This document shows positions 41,971 through 46,244 of a DNA stretch of 46,244 nt, one piece after another. Origin of the DNA: JAXHUH01 sp034211175 (lineage in GTDB: Bacteria; Actinomycetota; Acidimicrobiia; Acidimicrobiales; CAIXPF01). Every line of letters begins with the position of its first letter. The first letter of the stretch is position 1. The notes beneath the pieces are model-generated. The model saw only the letters and a program-made list of their open reading frames with translations, was not told where the DNA came from and made no database searches. Where the stretch lies: positions 1 to 46,244 of the forward strand of contig JAXHUH010000077.1 of NCBI GenBank assembly GCA_034211175.1. The letters are read 5' to 3'. Position numbers and translations under genes: made by a program.

Positions 41971-43635
41971 GTGCCGATGACGCTCGACGAGCTGCTCGCG
42001 GCCCGGCGGTTCCACGAGGCGCTGGAGCGGATCGACGATCTCGATGACCGCGACGCGCCCGGCACCGACGGGGCCGACGCCGTCTGCCGGGCCCGGGCGT
42101 TCCTCGCCGCGGCGGGCGCCGGGGGCTCCGAGCGTGCGGTCGTCGCCGCCGAACGGGCCGTGGCCGACGGCGACGACGTGGCGCCCCTGGTGGTACCGCT
42201 CGTCGTGCGCGTGCTCCAGCGCCACGGGCGCCACGGTCGCGCCGTCGCGCTGCTCGACGACGCGCTCGACCAGTGGCCGACGCACGAGCAGCTGACCGTC
42301 GCCGCCGCCCAGCTCCACGGGCTCGACCCGGCCGATCCGCTCCCGCTGATGACCACCCGCCGCGGGTGGGAGGCCGAGATCGTGTGGCGCGACGAGGGCG
42401 GCGCGGCGGGGGAGCGTGCGCTGCGGGACCTGCCGCTCGGCGACGGGCTCCTCGCCCGCCACGACTGGTGGTCGGCCCAGCTCGTCGTCGCCGCGTGCCG
42501 GCGCGCCGCCGACGACCACGCGACGGCGGCCTCGACACTGGAGCTGGTCGTCGAGGAGTGGCCCGACGGCGACGCGGCCGTCGAGCTGGCGATGCGCGCC
42601 GCGTTCGACCGGTGCCTGGCCGGCCACCTCCTGATCGCGGCCGACTCGCTCGCCGACGTGCGCGGTCGGGCCGAGGCCCTGCCCGGTCACCGCGACGTCC
42701 AGGTCGTGGCCTCCGCGGTGCTGGCCCGCCTGCCGACGGACGGGATCCGTCTCGTCGCCGGCCGATCGGGAGATGCCACCGGTCCCGACCCGTCGATCGC
42801 CGCGGTCCTCGACGATCCGCCCGCCCGCGAGGCCACTGCGGCGGCACGCCTTCGGTCGCGGGCCGTCGGGGCCGGCCTCGTCGTCGCCCGGGTCGGGATC
42901 GACGCCGCGGTGGTCGAGGCGGCGCTCGACGCCGGGGCCACGGTGGTCGCCACCGCGTCGCCGTGGGGCGCGGTGTGCCCGGTGCGCCGGTGCGAGGCCC
43001 GGACCGGGCTCGTCGTGATCGACCGGGCGACCTCGATGGCGCCGTTCGCCGGTCCGCTGCCGGTGGCGCTCGCCGAGCTGTCGGGCGCCGGTGCCGAGCT
43101 CGTCGTGATCGGCGGCGACGGGTCGCGGCCCGGTCCGTGGCTGGCACGCGACACGCCGGCGCAGGTCGACCGGGCGGAGCTCGCGGTCCACCGGCGCGAC
43201 CCCGACCCGGCGGTCGCCGCCTCCGCGGTGGCCGCGGCGCTCGAGGTCGCACCGGCGCACCCGGCGGTGCTGCGGGCGGAGGGTGCGCTGCTCGCGGCGC
43301 GGGTCCGTCTCGGCGAGGTCGAGCCCGGGCGCGCGGTGGAGACGGCGGGCGAGTGGATGGAGCGGGTCGGTGCGAGCGCCGGGCGGCCGGTGTGGGCCCG
43401 GGTCATCCACGGCGAGATCCTGGCGGCGGCCGGTCGTCCGACCGAGGCCGTGGCCGTGTGGTCGCTCGGCTGGCCGCCGCCCGAGGCCGCGCCCGCGCTC
43501 GCCCGGCCGATGGCCCGGGCGTTCGACGAGCTCGGTGTCGGTGGTCGCGCCGCCCGTCTGCGCAGCCGGGCCGACCTCCTCTCGATCCCCGCGGCGGGTG
43601 ACGACCACGCGCCGGCGCTCGTCGTCGTGGGCTGA
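41971..43635 (+). CDS. Large protein of unknown function with TPR-like helical repeats
   Basis: This is a 554-residue soluble protein with no membrane segment or signal peptide. Its codon use is fully gene-like. Residues 1-230 are Ala/Arg/Leu-rich helical repeats of TPR type (FHEALERIDDL; HGRAVALLDDALDQWP; ATAASTLELVVEEWP). A middle part (about 290-400) has an alternating strand-helix pattern, with AGLVVARVGIDAAVVEAALDAGATVVATAS and ELVVIGGDGSRPG. More helical repeats follow from 405 (AAALEVAPAHPAVLRAEGALL; AAGRPTEAVAVWSLGW). I recognise no family. The start is GTG at 41971 or ATG at 41977. An inverted repeat GCACGG-N7-CCGTGC (41956-41974) overlaps the first start. It is upstream of the mraZ promoter. 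Confidence 0.8.
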   Translation: MPMTLDELLAARRFHEALERIDDLDDRDAPGTDGADAVCRARAFLAAAGAGGSERAVVAAERAVADGDDVAPLVVPLVVRVLQRHGRHGRAVALLDDALDQWPTHEQLTVAAAQLHGLDPADPLPLMTTRRGWEAEIVWRDEGGAAGERALRDLPLGDGLLARHDWWSAQLVVAACRRAADDHATAASTLELVVEEWPDGDAAVELAMRAAFDRCLAGHLLIAADSLADVRGRAEALPGHRDVQVVASAVLARLPTDGIRLVAGRSGDATGPDPSIAAVLDDPPAREATAAARLRSRAVGAGLVVARVGIDAAVVEAALDAGATVVATASPWGAVCPVRRCEARTGLVVIDRATSMAPFAGPLPVALAELSGAGAELVVIGGDGSRPGPWLARDTPAQVDRAELAVHRRDPDPAVAASAVAAALEVAPAHPAVLRAEGALLAARVRLGEVEPGRAVETAGEWMERVGASAGRPVWARVIHGEILAAAGRPTEAVAVWSLGWPPPEAAPALARPMARAFDELGVGGRAARLRSRADLLSIPAAGDDHAPALVVVG

Positions 43636-43638
43636 CGC

Positions 43639-43675
43639 CCCACTCCGCCCCCCACGGCGCCCCACCACGCCCCAC
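43639..43675 (-). promoter_or_regulatory. GTGGG direct-repeat array, minus orientation
   Basis: On the minus strand GTGGG occurs at 43671-43675, 43661-43665, 43651-43655 and 43639-43643. The spacing is 10, 10 and 12 bp, and most copies extend as GTGGGGCG. The array sits just after the stop of the 554-residue gene and faces the plus-strand array at 43747-43780, which has the same core and period. It looks like a second MraZ-type binding site. Confidence 0.6.
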
Positions 43676-43738
43676 CGCTCTGACCTGGGCAGACGCGGGG
43701 CCGTCGCGGCCCGAACAGGGGATATATGGCGAGAGTTG

Positions 43739-43780
43739 TTGGTCAAGTGGGGCGTAGTGGCGTATAGTGGCACGCAGTGG
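43739..43780 (+). promoter_or_regulatory. mraZ promoter with MraZ-box direct repeats
   Basis: AGTGG occurs at 43746, 43756, 43766 and 43776, an exact 10-bp period. MraZ proteins bind TGGGN-type repeats separated by 5 nt upstream of their own gene, which this fits. The repeats cover a promoter TTGGTC (43739-43744), 18-bp spacer and TATAGT (43763-43768). Binding would block polymerase, consistent with MraZ autorepression. The mRNA leader to mraZ would be about 110 nt. Confidence 0.8.
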
Positions 43781-43883
43781 GGAACCAGGGAGGGGTCCTG
43801 GGTCACCACTGCAGGTTCGTACTGCGAGGTAGTCCGCGACCGCGGCGCCGTGACGGCGACGCACGAAACGAGGACCAGGCGGC

Positions 43884-44306
43884 GTGTTCGTCGGGACGTT
43901 CGAGCATTCGCTCGACGACAAGGGCAGGGTCGTCCTGCCCACGGCGTTCCGTACGCGCCTGGCCGAAGGCGGTTATCTCGGCCTCGGCGAGCGCTGCCTG
44001 TCGTTGTGGACCCCGGAGGAGTTCTCGAGCTTCGTGGAACGGCTGCGGGAGAAGGTGCGCACGAGCGAGGCCGATCACAACGCACTGCGCGTCGTGATGG
44101 CCTACGCCAGCGATGCGCGGCCCGATTCCCAGGGTCGGATCACCATCCCCGGACGGCTGCGGGAGTACGCCGCGCTCGACGGGGAGGTCGTGATCAACGG
44201 CACCTTCGACCGCATCGAGATCTGGAACCCCGATCGGTGGCGTGAGGTCTCCGAGCAGGGTGATCGCGAGCTGTCCGAGGCCGTGCGAAGCCTGGGGATC
44301 TTCTGA
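43884..44306 (+). CDS. mraZ: Transcriptional regulator MraZ
   Basis: This is a 140-residue double AbrB/SpoVT-type DNA-binding protein at the head of the division and cell-wall cluster. The first copy of the DNA-binding motif is in FEHSLDDKGRVVLPTAFR (6-23) and the second in SDARPDSQGRITIPGRLREY (about 75-94), the expected paired arrangement. MraZ assembles into rings that bind tandem repeats and usually represses its own operon. Four repeats with 10-bp period lie on the promoter. The GTG start at 43884 has an ACGAGGA ribosome binding site about 11 nt upstream. The stop precedes a structured leader before rsmH. Confidence 0.96.
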   Translation: MFVGTFEHSLDDKGRVVLPTAFRTRLAEGGYLGLGERCLSLWTPEEFSSFVERLREKVRTSEADHNALRVVMAYASDARPDSQGRITIPGRLREYAALDGEVVINGTFDRIEIWNPDRWREVSEQGDRELSEAVRSLGIF

Positions 44307-44542
44307 TGGGTGACGCCCGGCGTCGAGCGACCGTGGACCCGGGAGTGGAAGGAGTGCGAGGAACGAGGAGCACGGCGAGTCGGCATCACCACCGGCAGCT
44401 TCCCGGCTGGCGAGATGGAAGGCCCCTGACTCCGCCCGCTAGCCATCTTCATCCGACCGGGAGAGACAACCCGGCGGGTACGGCTGGTCGGGGAGCTGCC
44501 CGTGGGCGATGCCGCGCCGTGCGACCCGTGACTCCGACACCC
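44307..44542 (+). ncRNA. Structured leader between mraZ and rsmH, mraW RNA motif candidate
   Basis: The frame is open from an ATG at 44306, but third positions are rich in A and T, unlike any gene here, so I treat it as non-coding RNA. Hairpins are visible. GGCTGGCG pairs with CGCTAGCC with one G-U pair (about 44403-44442). CCGGG-AGAGACAA-CCCGG (44457-44474) has a purine-rich loop. Rfam describes an actinobacterial mraW motif in exactly this 5' position, a hairpin with a conserved loop and a purine-rich flank. I match it by position and general form only. Confidence 0.5.
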
Positions 44543-45526
44543 ATGTCCGATCCAGGAGAGCCGGAGGGCGGACGGGCCCGCCGTGGGGACGACGAGCCGC
44601 CGGGCGCGTTCCTCCACCTGCCCGTCATGGTCGACGAGGTCACGAGCCTCGTCGGCGGCGGACCGGCGGGAACGGTCGTCGACGCCACCCTCGGCGGCGG
44701 TGGGCACAGCGCCGCCATCCTCGACGCGCGCGGTGACGTGCGGGTCCTCGGGCTCGACCGCGACGCGGACGCCGTCGCCGCGGCGACAGCCCGCCTCGCC
44801 CGCTTCGGCGACCGTGTCGAGATCCGCCACACACCGTTCTCGGGCCTCGCCGCCGTCCTCGACGAGCTCGACGAGCAACCCGTCGCGGTCCTCTTCGACC
44901 TCGGCGTCAGCTCGCCCCAGCTCGACCGCTCGGACCGCGGGTTCGCCCATCGCCACGACGGCCCGCTCGACATGCGCATGGACGTGCGCCAGCCGCTGAC
45001 CGCGGCCACGGTCGTCAACACCTACCCGGAGCGGGACCTCGCCTCGGTGCTGCGCCGCTTCGGCGACGAGCGCCATGCCGGGCGCATCGCCCGCGCCATC
45101 GTCGCGGCCCGACCGATCACCACGACGTCCGAGCTCGCCGCCATCGTCATCGACGCCACCCCGGCCGCCGCCCGCCGCGGCCGCCACCCCGCCCGCCGCA
45201 CGTTCCAGGCGCTGCGCATCGAGGTGAACGCCGAGCTCGACGAGCTCCGTACCGGCCTCGGGGCCGCCCTCGACGCGGTCGCGCCCGGCGGCCGCGTCAT
45301 CGTCTTGACCTACCACTCGGGCGAGGACCGCATCGTCAAGGACCTCATGCGCGAGGTCACCACGGCGCCGGCCGCGCCCCGGGGGCTGCCCGTGGAGCCC
45401 GAGCCGGCCCCGTTCCGGTCGCTCGCCCGCGGCTCGCAGCCCACCGACGCCGAGCTCGCCGACAACCCGCGGGCCTCCAGCGTGCGCCTCCGGGCGGTCG
45501 AACGTCGGATCGGCGGTCGATCGTGA
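44543..45526 (+). CDS. rsmH: 16S rRNA (cytosine1402-N4)-methyltransferase
   Basis: RsmH (MraW) methylates C1402 of 16S rRNA using S-adenosylmethionine. The product is 327 residues, the family norm. HLPVMVDEV is near 24-32, the SAM site VVDATLGGGGHSAAIL at about 42-57, LGLDRDADAV, and FDLGVSSPQLDRSDRGF near 118-134. DGPLDMRMD, the family signature, follows. RRTFQALRIEVNAEL and LTYHSGEDRIVK are near the end. The ATG at 44543 is chosen over the ATG at 44306 because the intervening stretch is not codon-like. Its stop overlaps the next gene as GTGA. Confidence 0.95.
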   Translation: MSDPGEPEGGRARRGDDEPPGAFLHLPVMVDEVTSLVGGGPAGTVVDATLGGGGHSAAILDARGDVRVLGLDRDADAVAAATARLARFGDRVEIRHTPFSGLAAVLDELDEQPVAVLFDLGVSSPQLDRSDRGFAHRHDGPLDMRMDVRQPLTAATVVNTYPERDLASVLRRFGDERHAGRIARAIVAARPITTTSELAAIVIDATPAAARRGRHPARRTFQALRIEVNAELDELRTGLGAALDAVAPGGRVIVLTYHSGEDRIVKDLMREVTTAPAAPRGLPVEPEPAPFRSLARGSQPTDAELADNPRASSVRLRAVERRIGGRS

Positions 45527-46029
45527 GCGGCGCCCGCGCCGGCCGGGCCACCGCGCCGGCACGCCCCCAGCCGCGCGAGGAGCGCCGCCACCTCCGCCTG
45601 GTCACCGAGCCGGGCACCGGGGTCCGCCCCCGCACCCTGGGCATGTTCGCGGTCGGCCTGTTCCTCGTCGCCGTGTTCGTCATCGCCTCGTTGCACGCCC
45701 TGCTCGTGCAGGGCCAGCTCGAGCTGGACGAGCTCGACGAGCAGCTGCAGGCCCGGCACGAGTACGCCGAGGAGCTCGATCAGCGCATCGCCCACCTGGA
45801 GTCGCCGGACCGGATCGTGGCCGAGGCCACGGCGCTCGGTCTCGTCGTGCCGAGCCAGGTCGTCTACCTCGAGCCCGTGCTGCCCGGTGACGCGTCGACG
45901 GGTGCCTCCACGCCCGAGATCGCCGCCGACGGCCAGGGTGGGACCGGGGAGGTGGAGGAAGCCGAGGGCGCAGCCGCACCGACGGACGGCGCCGCCGGGC
46001 AGGGCGACACCACGGAGAGCGACGGGTGA
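45523..46029 (+). CDS. ftsL: FtsL-like bitopic division protein
   Basis: This is a 168-residue single-pass membrane protein. A basic cytoplasmic N-terminus (REERRHLRL) precedes one membrane helix at about 40-61. A coiled-coil leucine-rich stretch follows (QLELDELDEQLQARHEYAEELDQRIAHLESPDRIV), then the family-typical ATALGLVVPSQVVYLEP. The C-terminal 45 residues are Gly/Ala/Glu/Thr-rich and probably disordered. FtsL joins FtsB and FtsQ in the divisome to activate FtsW-FtsI. Position between rsmH and the next cluster gene is the standard ftsL place. It is coupled to both neighbours by GTGA overlaps. Confidence 0.88.
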   Translation: MSGARAGRATAPARPQPREERRHLRLVTEPGTGVRPRTLGMFAVGLFLVAVFVIASLHALLVQGQLELDELDEQLQARHEYAEELDQRIAHLESPDRIVAEATALGLVVPSQVVYLEPVLPGDASTGASTPEIAADGQGGTGEVEEAEGAAAPTDGAAGQGDTTESDG

Positions 46030-46244
46030 CCGGCGGCCCGGCGAGCCCGCCGCGCGCCGGGCGTGACCGCCGGCGCGACGCGCGCCAGCCCGGCGGCCTA
46101 CGGATCGGGGTGACACTGGCCCGGACGTTGTTCGGCGCGCCCCGCGGCCGCAACCCCGACGGGGACGACCGCCAACGCGGGACCGAACCGACGCCCGCCC
46201 CGACCCCGATCGGCCGCCGCAGCGACCGCGACCCCGGTCGCCGC
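46026..46244 (+). CDS. Probable FtsI (penicillin-binding protein), N-terminal fragment
   Basis: A GTG at 46026 overlaps the ftsL stop (GTGA) and opens a frame that runs without a stop to the window edge, 73 codons. The visible part is a highly basic, Pro/Gly/Asp-rich cytoplasmic tail (RAGRDRRRDARQ; RNPDGDDRQRGTEP), with no membrane helix reached yet. The order rsmH-ftsL-ftsI is nearly universal in this cluster, so the division transpeptidase FtsI is expected. The sequence itself does not yet show its domains. Confidence 0.6.
   Translation, partial: MTGGPASPPRAGRDRRRDARQPGGLRIGVTLARTLFGAPRGRNPDGDDRQRGTEPTPAPTPIGRRSDRDPGRR

Noticed and set aside
44306..44542. N-terminal extension of RsmH from the ATG overlapping the mraZ stop
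   Set aside because: Third positions are rich in A and T and the stretch shows RNA pairing. RsmH homology starts after the ATG at 44543, and the resulting 327 residues match the family length.

Overview
The window is a continuous stretch of bacterial chromosome with very high G+C (about 73-75% by eye) and almost exclusive G or C at third codon positions. It carries WhiB, MtrA/MtrB/LpqB-like, DUF3040, a PimB'-like glycosyltransferase and mraZ-rsmH-ftsL, so it is actinobacterial. Many of these genes are the same ones that, from memory, lie between Rv2163c and Rv2192c in Mycobacterium tuberculosis (ftsI, ftsL, rsmH, mraZ, DUF3040, SRPBCC protein, pimB', the exonuclease/GIY-YIG protein, trpD). 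Protein divergence and the accessory genes suggest a deep-branching lineage such as Acidimicrobiia. That placement is inference. I see no insertion sequence, prophage, CRISPR array or tRNA; the region is core chromosome.

Layout. 1-6.1 kb: RNase P RNA (minus), a phosphofructokinase with PPi-type active-site residues, an alkyl-DHAP-synthase-like flavoprotein with a small membrane protein, and glycerol-3-phosphate dehydrogenase. 6.2-13.7 kb: a WhiB regulator with a good sigma-70-like promoter, trpD, an exonuclease/UvrC-like fusion behind a consensus LexA box, a coiled-coil NYN nuclease-like protein, a Cys-rich small protein and queG. 13.7-19.5 kb: PimB'-like glycosyltransferase, membrane protein, SRPBCC protein, a baeRF (eRF1-like) protein with a zinc ribbon, ROK glucokinase and an AlaC-type aminotransferase. 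19.5-24 kb: a TetR repressor with a clear operator, an ACT-domain protein, glycerol kinase and a second phosphofructokinase with ATP-type residues. 24-31.6 kb: an mtrA-mtrB-lpqB-like operon, inositol-phosphatase family protein, YbaK, Nudix, DNA polymerase IV and a DUF3040 protein. 31.8-39 kb: a moxR-DUF58-transglutaminase-transglutaminase operon containing a tandem duplication. 39-43.6 kb: a ROK kinase lacking zinc cysteines, a small conserved protein, an HNH endonuclease, a lipoate-ligase-like protein and an unknown 554-residue protein. 43.6 kb to the end: the start of the division and cell-wall cluster (mraZ, rsmH, ftsL-like and the first codons of probable ftsI).

How the genes fit together. 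Glycerol kinase, glycerol-3-phosphate dehydrogenase and the AGPS-like enzyme all handle glycerol phosphate/DHAP. The two phosphofructokinases and two ROK kinases act at the entry to glycolysis. MtrAB and the division cluster concern the envelope. I did not find an obviously new defence or mobile system. The most notable signals are regulatory: a LexA box at the exonuclease gene, two opposed 10-bp-period GTGG arrays at mraZ, a structured leader before rsmH, and a recurring TANNNT box 6-9 nt before start codons that points to widespread leaderless transcription.
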